The notes beneath the pieces are model-generated. The model saw only the letters and a list, made by a program, of their open reading frames with translations, was not told where the DNA came from and searched no databases. This document shows, in pieces, positions 24,753 to 32,832 of a stretch of DNA of 37,852 nt. The DNA comes from Hyphomicrobiales bacterium (GTDB lineage Bacteria; Pseudomonadota; Alphaproteobacteria; Rhizobiales; JAJFHR01), in contig JAJFHR010000411.1 of NCBI GenBank assembly GCA_021775515.1, forward strand, positions 1 through 37,852, read 5' to 3'. Position 1 is the stretch's first letter. Every line of letters starts with the position of its first letter. The position numbers and the translations under genes are program-made.

Positions 24753-25417
24753 CTGACATAGCTCTAATCGGCTCATTAATTGGCGATCCGGCGCGGGCAA
24801 ATATGCTGACAGCTTTAATGAGCGGCCAGGCGCTAACAGCAAGCGAGTTGGCAGTTGAGGCAGGCATCACCGGTCAAACCGCAAGTTCACATCTCGGCAA
24901 ACTTGAAAATGGCGGCCTTATTATCCAACGCAAACAGGGACGGCATCGTTATTTCACCTTGGCGGATGAAGAAGTTGGTTCTGTTTTAGAGAGCATAATG
25001 GGGCTTGCCTCCCGGCGCGGACATTCACGTGTGCGAACCGGGCCCAAGGACCCGGCGCTGCGTAAGGCGCGGGTATGTTACAACCACCTCGCTGGTGAGT
25101 TGGGTGTGTATATGTTTGAAAGCCTGATAAAAAAAGGATTGATAGCTGAAGACGATGGCGCGGTATCGATAACTAAAAAGGGGCGCCTTTTCATCTCCCG
25201 CCTGGGCATAGATGTCACTGGTCTCGAGCAATCACGCCGGCCACTTTGCCGTCCCTGCCTTGACTGGAGCGCCCGACGCAGTCACCTGGCGGGATCACTG
25301 GGATCGGCATTTTTAGATCGCTTTTATGAGTTGCACTGGGCTAAACGAGACAAGGATACCCGGGCCGTGCTTTTCACTCCGGGTGGCGAGAAAAAATTCT
25401 TTTCAACATTTTCCTGA
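24740..25417 (+). CDS. ArsR-family (HTH_20-like) transcriptional regulator
   Basis: Winged-helix regulator of 225 residues. The N-terminal HTH reads LIGDPARANMLTALMSGQALTASELAVEAGITGQTASSHLGKL, followed by the wing KQGRHRYFTLADEEV. The C-terminal 130 residues (KARVCYNHLAGELGVYMFESL, then RPLCRPCLDWSARRSHLAGSLGSAFL) are a conserved extension of this alphaproteobacterial subgroup, with Cys113 and a C-x-x-C pair at 170/173 that could sense redox or metal. ATG 24740 is supported by the start of the conserved region (MKEGPDIALIGSLIGDP) and by the promoter. The divergent NIPSNAP-ABM genes are its likely targets. Confidence 0.88.
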   Translation: MKEGPDIALIGSLIGDPARANMLTALMSGQALTASELAVEAGITGQTASSHLGKLENGGLIIQRKQGRHRYFTLADEEVGSVLESIMGLASRRGHSRVRTGPKDPALRKARVCYNHLAGELGVYMFESLIKKGLIAEDDGAVSITKKGRLFISRLGIDVTGLEQSRRPLCRPCLDWSARRSHLAGSLGSAFLDRFYELHWAKRDKDTRAVLFTPGGEKKFFSTFS

Positions 25418-25452
25418 AGGCCGCTACTCCTCACGCGGTATATCGTTATCTA

Positions 25453-27216
25453 TCACGATCTGTCAGGCTTTAGAATTTCCAACAGCGGTCCTAAATGTTT
25501 TTCATATTTGCGCCACAGACCGACCGAGCTTTTATAGATGGGCTTGCGAACCTGTTCACTACTGGCAGTTTTAACCGGGCGGGTATTTTCGTAAAACCGT
25601 AGACATTTTTCATCAAACGATAACCCGCAGCACTCCAGAATCCGTCTGACTTCGGTCTCTGTTTCCTCGGTTATTTTTTCATAATCTACATCAATGATGC
25701 GCCCTGGAGCTACAGTTTGCCAGTGGTCCATCAAGCGCTGATATTGCAGGTAAAAATTCCCCAGCTCAGCGAGATCGAAGGAATATTCAACACCGGATCG
25801 AAAAAGCAGTTTGTAGCAGGATAAACAGGTATCTATCGCATCACGGCGGCAATGAATAATCTTTGCGTTGGGCAGCGCGGCCAGAATAAGACCAATATAC
25901 ATAAAGTTGCCAGGCGCTTTATCGGTGACAAACGAATTGCTGCCGCAAAATTTTTGCAGCTGCGCCATATACAACCTTTCAGTCTCGGCAAGAATGAATA
26001 AGGTGGCATTTTTAAACCCCTGGGGAAATTTATTAGCAACTGCAATATTTTGCAGATACGGCAATTCGCCGGCACCGACCACTTCTGGATGGCTGGAAAT
26101 TATTTGTTCTATCAACGTCGTGCCGGATCGCGGCATCCCGAGAATGAAAACCGGGGTATGTTGACTTTCGGGAGAATTCTTATGCTGGCGAAAAAACTCC
26201 GCATTGAAAGTATCGATTATCTGATCAACATATCTGACCAGTCCCGCCTCTTTATATGAAATTGTTTGGCGCTTTTGAGCCGCTGCCTGGCGCATCGCTG
26301 AAAACGCCTTGTCGAAATCCCCGATATCTTCATAAGCCTTGGCCAGAGCAAACCCGAAAAAATAGCGCTCTGTATCTGCGATTTCCCCAGCCGCCGCTTT
26401 CTCAAGTTCCACAAGATCACGATCACCCTCTGTAAAACGTTTTAAATGGCTCAAATTGAAATATGCAGCACCATAATCCTTCCGTAGTTCAATCGCCCGT
26501 CTCAGGTGCTTGATTGCTTCTTCCGACCGGCCTAATTCGGGCAACAGATATCCAAGCTCGTTGTGAACCTCCTCATCATCAGGGCTGATATCAAGAATTT
26601 TCTTTAACTCCTGAATAGCCTGTTCCGTATCCCCCAGTTCATTCTTGGCGGCGGCGGCAATAAAGCGGGCATCCCCATGAGCGGGGTTGATGTTCAATGC
26701 CTCCTGTGCAGCGGAATGGGCCTTTTCAAAATTACCTGATTTTTTATGTACCAAACTTAGCCCGTACCAGGCATCCGCCTCTTTGCGATTTAGGTGAAGT
26801 GCTTTGTTAAAAGATTTTGTAGCGGCTTTTAATTTGTTCTGCTCAACCAGAACATTACCCAGCGTTACGTGGTTCTTAGGCTCCAGCGAGTTGATTTTTG
26901 TCGTTCTATAAAACGCTTTTTCCGCGGTTTCCAAATCGCCTTTTTCACGCGCAATAAGACCAAGGTTATAGGCTACCCCAACATTTCGGGGCTCCCGGCT
27001 AAAAACCTCCTTGAGGTGCTCTAATGCTTCGTCAACCGAACCGGTTTGATAAAGTGCAATTGCATAGGGAAATAAGAGGTTCGTATCGCCTGGATGTTTT
27101 ATTAGCAGTTCTTTAAAGATGCCTAATGCGATCTCAGGCCGCCCGTTTTCCAAGGCGTTTACCGCCTGTTGAAACGCTGCATCGTCATTGGCTTTGCCAG
27201 CAGTATTGGAAATCAC
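25453..27216 (-). CDS. TPR-repeat sulfotransferase family protein
   Basis: A 587-residue two-part protein. Residues ~15-310 are TPR repeats (AVNALENGRPEIALGIFKELL, AFYRTTKINSLEPKNHVTLGNVL, HNELGYLLPELGRSEEAIKHLRRAIEL). Residues ~350-587 are a sulfotransferase domain: the PAPS 5'-phosphosulfate loop VFILGMPRSGTTLIEQIISSHP (PRSGTT 362-367), the later 3'-phosphate site NAKIIHCRRDAIDTCLSCY, and a KTASSEQVRKPIY tail. Such proteins are common in alphaproteobacteria and marine microbes; acceptors are mostly unknown. No signal peptide is seen. Start GTG at 27216 with an AGGA-type site upstream. It follows dctM2 on the same strand, with a hairpin in the gap. Confidence 0.9.
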   Translation of the reverse strand: MISNTAGKANDDAAFQQAVNALENGRPEIALGIFKELLIKHPGDTNLLFPYAIALYQTGSVDEALEHLKEVFSREPRNVGVAYNLGLIAREKGDLETAEKAFYRTTKINSLEPKNHVTLGNVLVEQNKLKAATKSFNKALHLNRKEADAWYGLSLVHKKSGNFEKAHSAAQEALNINPAHGDARFIAAAAKNELGDTEQAIQELKKILDISPDDEEVHNELGYLLPELGRSEEAIKHLRRAIELRKDYGAAYFNLSHLKRFTEGDRDLVELEKAAAGEIADTERYFFGFALAKAYEDIGDFDKAFSAMRQAAAQKRQTISYKEAGLVRYVDQIIDTFNAEFFRQHKNSPESQHTPVFILGMPRSGTTLIEQIISSHPEVVGAGELPYLQNIAVANKFPQGFKNATLFILAETERLYMAQLQKFCGSNSFVTDKAPGNFMYIGLILAALPNAKIIHCRRDAIDTCLSCYKLLFRSGVEYSFDLAELGNFYLQYQRLMDHWQTVAPGRIIDVDYEKITEETETEVRRILECCGLSFDEKCLRFYENTRPVKTASSEQVRKPIYKSSVGLWRKYEKHLGPLLEILKPDRS

Positions 27217-27283
27217 CTCAAATCCTCATTACTCGATTACATTCAGCGAAACGATCAGTGGATTGAGGAATACGATTATTTCT

Positions 27284-27309
27284 CCATCAAGAAAACAGAT
27301 AATTGATGG
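27284..27309 (-). terminator. possible weak terminator after dctM (system 2)
   Basis: CCATCAA (27284-27290) and TTGATGG (27303-27309) form a perfect 7-bp stem 30 bp past the dctM stop. No T-run follows in the direction of transcription, so termination is unsure. Confidence 0.3.
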
Positions 27310-27338
27310 CCAAGGAAAATTCAGCCCAAACTATCGCT

Positions 27339-28655
27339 CTAACCATAAATGTATTTGGGTAACCACAGCGCAATTTGCGGGAATATTATAATGGCGATCA
27401 GACCGATAAGCTGAATAACCATAAACTGCATCATTCCGATGTAAATATCCTTGAGATCCCATTCCGGCACCACTCCCTTGAGAAAATAGGCCGACAGCGC
27501 CACCGGCGGTGACAACCAGGCTGTTTGCAAATTGACCGCAACCAGAATACCGAACCAGGTCAGATTAATGTTCATTTTATCAAGAAGCGGGATCAGGATC
27601 GGTACGATAATAAGAACAATTGGCACCCACTCAAGAGGCCAGCCGAGAACAAAAATCAAGGCCATGATGAGGAGCAAAACCTGCATTTGGGTCAGGTCCA
27701 TATCCAGTAACATTTCGGTCAACAGGGTTGGTGTGCCAAGGCGGGAAAAAACAGCGCCAAAAAAATTCGATGCAGCAACAAGAAAGAGAATCAAGACAGA
27801 AATTTCCAAAGTCTTGATCAATGCTTCTTGAAACTTGCCAAGGGTCATCTTGCGATATCCCAGGGTCAACAACAGAGCACCAAAAGCACCGCAACCAGCG
27901 CCTTCAGTTGGCGTTGCCCAGCCAAAGAGAATACTCCCCAGGGCAAAAGCAACCAGAAGTGCCGGCGGCACCAGACCGAGAAAAAATTCACGAAAAACCA
28001 CACGCCAGTTATTTGGTCTTTCATCCTCAGGCAGAGCAGGTCCAAGCGATGGATCGATCTGGCATCGTATCAAGGCATAGGCCGTATACATAAAGGCAAG
28101 CATAATGCCGGGCACGATGGCAGCGGCAAATAGGTCGGTCACAGGCACTTCAAGAACCGGTCCCATGACAACCAGCATAATCGACGGTGGAATTAGAATG
28201 CCCAATGTCCCACCGGCCGTAATAGTACCGGCCGCCAGTCTGACATCATAACCTGATCGGTTCATCGTCTTTGCCGCCATAATACCAAGGATGGTCACAG
28301 AAGCCCCAACGATGCCGGTAGCAGCGGCAAAAATCGTCGATACAAACAGCACCGCGATATAGAGTGCTCCCCGGGTTGACGCGAGCATAAGTTGTACCGC
28401 TCGAAACAATCGCTCCATCAATCCGGCCTGCTCCATCATGATACCCATAAAAACAAATAGTGGTACCGCGGCCAGGGTCTGCTCCAGCATGACGTTGTTA
28501 AATTGCAGCGTCATTAAGAAAAAGACCAGGTCACCAAATCCCCAATAGCCAAAGGCCAAACCCAGAAAAATAAGCGTAAACGAAATAGGAAACCCGACAA
28601 AAATGGCCAGTAGCATTACGGCGATCATTGTCAGACCGATCATTTCTGACGTCAT
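27339..28655 (-). CDS. dctM: TRAP transporter large permease DctM (system 2)
   Basis: 438-residue membrane subunit of the second TRAP importer, with many helices. DctM signatures: FTLIFLGLAFGYWGFGDL, MGIMMEQAGLMERLFRAV, AAATGIVGASVTILGIMAAKTM, GTLGILIPPSIMLVVMG, WATPTEGAGCGAFGALLL, and LSPPVALSAYFLKGV. It belongs to the longer-type DctM that usually pairs with keto-acid or mannitol-type DctPQ. I chose the ATG at 28655, which overlaps the dctQ stop (ATGA), over a GTG at 28664. Confidence 0.93.
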   Translation of the reverse strand: MTSEMIGLTMIAVMLLAIFVGFPISFTLIFLGLAFGYWGFGDLVFFLMTLQFNNVMLEQTLAAVPLFVFMGIMMEQAGLMERLFRAVQLMLASTRGALYIAVLFVSTIFAAATGIVGASVTILGIMAAKTMNRSGYDVRLAAGTITAGGTLGILIPPSIMLVVMGPVLEVPVTDLFAAAIVPGIMLAFMYTAYALIRCQIDPSLGPALPEDERPNNWRVVFREFFLGLVPPALLVAFALGSILFGWATPTEGAGCGAFGALLLTLGYRKMTLGKFQEALIKTLEISVLILFLVAASNFFGAVFSRLGTPTLLTEMLLDMDLTQMQVLLLIMALIFVLGWPLEWVPIVLIIVPILIPLLDKMNINLTWFGILVAVNLQTAWLSPPVALSAYFLKGVVPEWDLKDIYIGMMQFMVIQLIGLIAIIIFPQIALWLPKYIYG

Positions 28656-29266
28656 GTCGGCCACCGGTTGTTTTTAATTGCATAGGTGCATTTCAAAGTT
28701 TCAGAAATACCCTGAAGGATGAGAAGAGCCGCACCAAGGGGCATGGCAGAGCGAACTGGGGCAACCGGGGCCATCCAGGCGGTATCCATACTTAGTTCCC
28801 ACCGCACCCAGGCGACACTGGCATAATCAAATGACACCCAGAAAAAGAAAATCATCGCAGGAAAAAACAGAAATATGTATAGGATGAAGTCAATAAGCGC
28901 CTGCTGTCGGGAAGGCCATTGCCGGTAAATAAAATCAGCGCGGATATGCACACCGCGCATCAGTGCATAACCGGCACCGATCATAAACATACCACCGGAA
29001 ACCATGCGGCTGATGTCATAGGCCCAATCTGTTGGAGCAACAAACAGCTTGCGGGCAACAACTTCATAAACCATTGCCAGCATCAGCGGCACCAGCATCC
29101 AACAAAAAATGCGTCCAACCCATAGACTAACGGTATCAGCCAATGTGATAATCGTGCGCATCCACGGCGGCATGTCATCGGGTAAACCTGCCGGTGAACC
29201 TGAGCGCCGTTCAGCAATCATTTCATCGGATATATCGAGCTTGGATACATCTACATCTTCGCTCAC
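28652..29266 (-). CDS. dctQ: TRAP transporter small permease DctQ (system 2)
   Basis: Small membrane subunit. After a hydrophilic N-terminus (MSEDVDVSKLDISDEM) come four helices: LADTVSLWVGRIFCWMLVPLMLAM, a second near MVSGGMFMIGAGYALMRGVHIRAD, IDFILYIFLFFPAMIFFFWVSFDYA, and MPLGAALLILQGISETLKC. Start chosen at the GTG at 29266, preceded by CTGGGGGA; the frame is open to 29302 with no ribosome site. Product 204 residues. Coupled to dctM by an ATGA overlap. Confidence 0.86.
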   Translation of the reverse strand: MSEDVDVSKLDISDEMIAERRSGSPAGLPDDMPPWMRTIITLADTVSLWVGRIFCWMLVPLMLAMVYEVVARKLFVAPTDWAYDISRMVSGGMFMIGAGYALMRGVHIRADFIYRQWPSRQQALIDFILYIFLFFPAMIFFFWVSFDYASVAWVRWELSMDTAWMAPVAPVRSAMPLGAALLILQGISETLKCTYAIKNNRWPT

Positions 29267-29379
29267 AACATCATCCCCCAGAAGATATCTGACAAATAGC
29301 ACCGGCTAATTCAGTATGCGCCCAACGAGTTTTGTTACGCCCTGATTTAATCTTGACATGAATTGAACTTGGAAAACAA

Positions 29380-29433
29380 CTCAACAAGGGTGCGATGGAA
29401 AGTCCCGAGAGACCTCCCACCGCAGAGTTGAGC
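29380..29433 (-). terminator. long bulged hairpin between dctP and dctQ (system 2)
   Basis: In the mRNA, CUCAAC pairs with GUUGAG at the base, then GCGGU with AUCGC, then GGAGGUC with GACUUUCC with one bulge, closing a short loop. UUGUUUU follows. It starts 1 bp after the dctP stop codon. Equivalent in place to the hairpin at 22029-22059 but unrelated in sequence. Probably an attenuator or 3' stabiliser that raises binding protein over permease. Confidence 0.6.
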
Positions 29434-29434
29434 G

Positions 29435-30562
29435 TTAATTAGCTGGCTTCTTTTTGCTGTTTACGTAGGCCATTCCCAGTTTCGCATTGGACGTTTGTGC
29501 GCCTGCCCAAAACGGTACCGCAATATCGGCAAAGGCTTTTTGCGAATCCCAGACCTTTTTGAAGAATGCATTGTTAGCTGCATTTTTTTCCAAAGATGCT
29601 TTTGCCGCTTCCATATACTGTGGAAAATAATCGGCAGGCGTATCACGCAAGATTACACCCTTGTTTTCCGTCAGATCTTTAAGAGCTTTTCCATTTTCAT
29701 AAATTCGGTAGGCCATTGATTTCATCAACGAGGCATTGGCGGCAACTTCAAGGGCTTTTTGCTGCAGCGGAGTCAGGCTCCTATAGACATCGCCATTAAT
29801 ATAGATGTCTGCATTCACAACCACCTGATGCAGGCCCTGAAGATAATAATTTTTAAGTACTTTATAAAACCCAAACACGAGATCAGGCTTTGGGCAGCAC
29901 CATTCAGCCGCATCAATCACGCCCTTTTCCAAGGCCGGCAAAATATCTCCGCCACCCATGGCAACAGAGGCAACACCGATGTCCTTATAGGTCTGTCCCG
30001 GAATTCCCGGAGGCGTGCGGAAACGATATTTACGGAAGTCTGCCATTGATTCGATGGGCTCTTTGAACCAGCCAAGAGCTTCAGGCCCCACTGGTTGCAG
30101 CATGAAACCTTTAACGTTTACACCCATTTCGACCCAAAGCTGGTCGTAAAGTTCCTTACCTCCACCGTAAAGGAACCACGAAACGAAGGCGATATTATCA
30201 ATGCCGACGCCCGCACCTGCTACAGGAGATCCAAACAGCATGGCGGCCGGGTGTTTGCCCGACCAATAATGTGTCCAGGCAAAACCACCTTCAATAAGAC
30301 CTTTGTCCACCGCATCGAGTGTTTCCTTCACCCCGACAACAGCTCCCGCAGGCAAAACTTCAATAATCACCTCTCCGTTAGTCAGATCACTAACGTCTTT
30401 GGCGAATTCCTTGAGCATTGTTACTTCGTCAGCTTTAGACGGAATAACAGATTGAATACGAATTTTCACCGGCTTGGCTTCCACAATGCCGGGCGCCATG
30501 ACAACAACAGCAGCGACAGCGAATGCAGCCAGGCACAGGATAAATCTCTTCAGTTTTTCCAT
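29435..30562 (-). CDS. dctP: TRAP transporter solute-binding protein DctP, TakP-like (system 2)
   Basis: Periplasmic receptor of 375 residues with a signal peptide at 1-29 (FILCLAAFAVAAVVVMAPGIVEA). Core features: FAKDVSDLTNGEVIIEVLPAGAVVGVKETLDAV, FRKYRFRTPPGIPGQTYKDIG (substrate-contacting Arg), and GVIDAAEWCCPKPDLVFGFY. The last resembles the AAEW segment of TakP-type receptors, which bind 2-oxo acids through a cation. This length and motif fit the TakP/lactate subgroup rather than the C4-dicarboxylate one. GGGAGG lies about 8 bp before the ATG. First gene of the leftward operon, with a LacI-type operator 107 bp upstream. Ligand is inferred, not shown. Confidence 0.9.
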   Translation of the reverse strand: MEKLKRFILCLAAFAVAAVVVMAPGIVEAKPVKIRIQSVIPSKADEVTMLKEFAKDVSDLTNGEVIIEVLPAGAVVGVKETLDAVDKGLIEGGFAWTHYWSGKHPAAMLFGSPVAGAGVGIDNIAFVSWFLYGGGKELYDQLWVEMGVNVKGFMLQPVGPEALGWFKEPIESMADFRKYRFRTPPGIPGQTYKDIGVASVAMGGGDILPALEKGVIDAAEWCCPKPDLVFGFYKVLKNYYLQGLHQVVVNADIYINGDVYRSLTPLQQKALEVAANASLMKSMAYRIYENGKALKDLTENKGVILRDTPADYFPQYMEAAKASLEKNAANNAFFKKVWDSQKAFADIAVPFWAGAQTSNAKLGMAYVNSKKKPAN

Positions 30563-30668
30563 AAGTCTTTCCTCCCAGTTAGCCCATATCCGAAAATTGC
30601 GGTGATAGACAAATTTGCGCCTGTTGATTTTCCACCAGCAATCAGCAACGGCGGTCAGACACGTAATT

Positions 30669-30682
30669 TGTAAACGTTATCA
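30669..30682. promoter_or_regulatory. LacI-family operator O1 (dctP side)
   Basis: TGTAAACGTTATCA: half-sites around a central CG, the classical LacI/GalR-family operator form. Its reverse complement differs from O2 at one position only. It lies 107 bp upstream of the TRAP2 dctP start. Confidence 0.7.
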
Positions 30683-30959
30683 TTTTTTTCGAAACGATCA
30701 AGCGCATCAATGTAAAAACAACTGACAATTTTTCTCAAATCACCTCTGTAACAGGATTAACTAGTTGTTTTTAAATCTTAAAAAATATTAGAATATATTC
30801 TTAAAGCCACGAAAAAAACTTTGATATTGCAACGGTTTTTGCTATCAAACCCGAAATTTTGACATTTGATGAAATTCAACATTCTGGAAGTTATCTTTCT
30901 AATTTCATGAATTCTATCGGGTAGGACAACCAATATTGACACAGCAACTGCAACTGGGC

Positions 30960-30988
30960 TTGACAGATTATGAAAACGTTTACAAAAT
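30960..30988 (+). promoter_or_regulatory. candidate promoter of the GMC gene, overlapped by the operator
   Basis: TTGACA (30960-30965) is consensus; CAAAAT (30983-30988) after a 17-bp spacer matches the -10 at four of six positions. Operator O2 fills most of the spacer and touches the -10, a layout that gives repression by blocking polymerase. Confidence 0.45.
30971..30984. promoter_or_regulatory. LacI-family operator O2 (GMC side)
   Basis: TGAAAACGTTTACA, matching the reverse complement of O1 at 13 of 14 positions. It lies inside the candidate promoter of the GMC gene. The nearest LacI-type regulator gene is at 32833-33894. Confidence 0.75.
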
Positions 30989-31024
30989 TACTGCTGCTTG
31001 AGACCTTATTGATGAGGTGAGATT

Positions 31025-31087
31025 ATGATAATCAAAAACCTTCTCCTGGCGCAGATTGCTCGAGAGTGTAAAACTCGGATTAACTGA
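31025..31087 (+). CDS. possible 20-residue leader peptide upstream of the GMC gene
   Basis: ATG with a good ribosome site (GAGGTGA, 4 bp spacing), then 20 codons ending in TGA: MIIKNLLLAQ IARECKTRIN. The stop is 14 bp before the GMC ATG, whose own ribosome site (GAGG) overlaps the leader stop. It could couple translation or be chance. No run of one amino acid typical of classical attenuators is seen. Confidence 0.35.
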   Translation: MIIKNLLLAQIARECKTRIN

Positions 31088-31101
31088 GGCAAACAAAAAC
31101 C

Positions 31102-32712
31102 ATGAATCCTAGAGCTCATTTCCAAGCTGATTACATAATCATCGGTGGCGGATCAGCCGGTTGCGTTTTAGCAAACAGATTATCGGAAAACCCGAACACG
31201 AAAGTAATTTTGCTTGAAGCCGGTGGGCGGGATATCAGTCCCTGGATACACATACCAGTGGGCTATTTCAAAAATATGCATAATCCAAAAGTGGATTGGT
31301 GTTACCAAACCCAGTCTGATCCCGGCTTAAACGGGCGCAGTATCAATTGGCCTCGCGGAAAAGTTTTGGGGGGATCCAGTTCCATCAACGGGCTTTTGTA
31401 TATTCGCGGCAATAAATCAGATTATGACCATTGGCGTCAGCTCGGAAATACCGGCTGGGCCTTTGACGATGTATTGCCCTATTTCAAAAAAGGCGAAGAT
31501 CAACAACACGGAGAAGACGCTTACCATGGCACCGGCGGTCCCTTATCTGTAATCAATGGCGCCCATGTAGGCGAACTCTGTGAACTTTTTGTTGCCGGGG
31601 CAATGGAGACCGGAATTCCCAAAAATGAGGATTTCAATGGACCAGATCAAACCGGCGTTGGATATTTCCAAGTCACGGTTCGCAATGGGTTTAGATGCTC
31701 TACCGCAGCGGGGTTTCTGCGTCCTGCCCGCAAGCGGCCAAATCTAAAAATAATTACAAAAGCCCATGTGAAAAAAATTGTGCTGGATGCCAACCGCGCT
31801 CAAGGCGTGCTTTTTGATCACGACGGGGAAGAAAAATATGTATCAGCAAATGCCGAAGTTGTTCTAAGCGCAGGTGCTATCGGCTCGCCCCAGATACTGA
31901 AACTTTCCGGCATCGGGCCGGGTGAAGAGTTAAAAAATCTCGGCATCAAGGTTGAACACGAACTTAAAGGCGTTGGCGAAAATCTTCAGGATCACCTACA
32001 GGTCAGGCTGGTTTATAAAATCAACCGCAAGATTTGCGTGAATGATGAAGTCAACAATCTGGTCGGAAAGGCGCTGGCGGGGATACAATTTGGTCTCTTC
32101 CGTAAAGGGCCGCTTTCTTTAGCAGCAAGTCAGGTCGCCATTTTTACCAAAATTGACCCAGGCGCGGTTGCCCCCGATGTACAGTTTCATTTCCAGCCCT
32201 TCAGTGCCGATAAGCCAGGGGAAGGATTGCACAAGTTTTCAGCATTTACATCGTCAATCTGTCAGTTGCGCCCGGAAAGCAGAGGATCAATCAACCTGAC
32301 ATCACCGGACCCGTTCGTATATCCCGCCATTGTTCCCAACTACCTGTCAGCAACCAAAGATCAGGAAATTGTCATAGGCGGCATGAAACTCGCCCGCCGG
32401 ATAGCAAAGTCCAAAACCCTGGCAAATTTGGTAACCGAAGAACACCTGCCCGGCGCTCAGGTGGAAACTGATGAAGCTCTGCTCGAGGCCGCACGCAACA
32501 TCGGTCAGACCATCTACCACCCGGTGGGAACCTGCAAAATGGGACAGGATGTCAACAGCGTAGTTGATGATCGGCTAAGAGTTCATAACATTTCCGGCCT
32601 GCGCGTTGTTGATGCCTCAATCATGCCGGTAATCGCCTCCGGCAACACAAATGCCCCTACGATTATGATAGCTGAAAAAGCAAGCGCAATGATTTTGGAA
32701 GATGCCCGCTAA
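31102..32712 (+). CDS. GMC family FAD-dependent oxidoreductase (choline/alcohol dehydrogenase-like)
   Basis: Oxidises a hydroxyl group of a small alcohol, using FAD. ADP-binding motif IIGGGSAGCVLANRLSE at residues ~12-28, then ILLEAGG; GMC signature 1 WPRGKVLGGSSSINGLLYIRG; signature 2 GAIGSPQILKLSGIGP; catalytic His473 in YHPVGTCKMG and Asn517 in SGNTNAPTIMIAEKA. Length of 536 residues is usual. It resembles choline dehydrogenase (BetA), but there is no betaine aldehyde dehydrogenase or BetI next to it; the neighbours are a LacI regulator and a TRAP importer, so a polyol, hydroxy acid or other alcohol is as likely. Divergent from TRAP system 2 with shared operators. Confidence 0.92.
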   Translation: MNPRAHFQADYIIIGGGSAGCVLANRLSENPNTKVILLEAGGRDISPWIHIPVGYFKNMHNPKVDWCYQTQSDPGLNGRSINWPRGKVLGGSSSINGLLYIRGNKSDYDHWRQLGNTGWAFDDVLPYFKKGEDQQHGEDAYHGTGGPLSVINGAHVGELCELFVAGAMETGIPKNEDFNGPDQTGVGYFQVTVRNGFRCSTAAGFLRPARKRPNLKIITKAHVKKIVLDANRAQGVLFDHDGEEKYVSANAEVVLSAGAIGSPQILKLSGIGPGEELKNLGIKVEHELKGVGENLQDHLQVRLVYKINRKICVNDEVNNLVGKALAGIQFGLFRKGPLSLAASQVAIFTKIDPGAVAPDVQFHFQPFSADKPGEGLHKFSAFTSSICQLRPESRGSINLTSPDPFVYPAIVPNYLSATKDQEIVIGGMKLARRIAKSKTLANLVTEEHLPGAQVETDEALLEAARNIGQTIYHPVGTCKMGQDVNSVVDDRLRVHNISGLRVVDASIMPVIASGNTNAPTIMIAEKASAMILEDAR

Positions 32713-32715
32713 CCC

Positions 32716-32820
32716 AAAGCGTGTCTCGCAAAAGTGGGCACCGGTTTTGCGATAAAGACACGCGCAAAAACAAAGGGTTTAAAGTGTGTCAAATGAATCC
32801 GAAAAAAGGAGACACGCTTT
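32716..32820. repeat. composite palindromic intergenic repeat (REP-like)
   Basis: Two tandem hairpins bounded by a perfect 12-bp inverted repeat, AAAGCGTGTCTC (32716-32727) and GAGACACGCTTT (32809-32820). Hairpin 1 pairs GCGTGTCT with AGACACGC (32756-32763) and CGCAAAA with TTTTGCG around GTGGGCACCGG. Hairpin 2 pairs AAAGTGTGTC (32781-32790) with GACACGCTTT. The AAAAGTGGG-CACCGGTTTT core looks like a palindromic repeat I know as very common between genes in Hyphomicrobiales. It lies between the convergent GMC and lacI genes and may also end transcription from both sides. Confidence 0.6.
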
Positions 32821-32832
32821 AACGGTGGAATT

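Larger units (their letters stand above)
30563..31101. other. regulatory interval between TRAP system 2 and the GMC oxidoreductase
   Basis: A 539-bp divergent intergenic region, AT-rich. It holds two LacI-type operators (30669-30682, 30971-30984), a -35/-10 pair for the rightward gene (30960-30988) and a 20-codon leader ORF (31025-31087). I cannot place the leftward promoter with confidence. Confidence 0.6.

Noticed and set aside
29391..29412. GGAAAGTCCC-type motif recalling RNase P RNA
   Set aside because: Only a short match; the other conserved RNase P regions are absent and the bases are explained by the dctP-dctQ hairpin.
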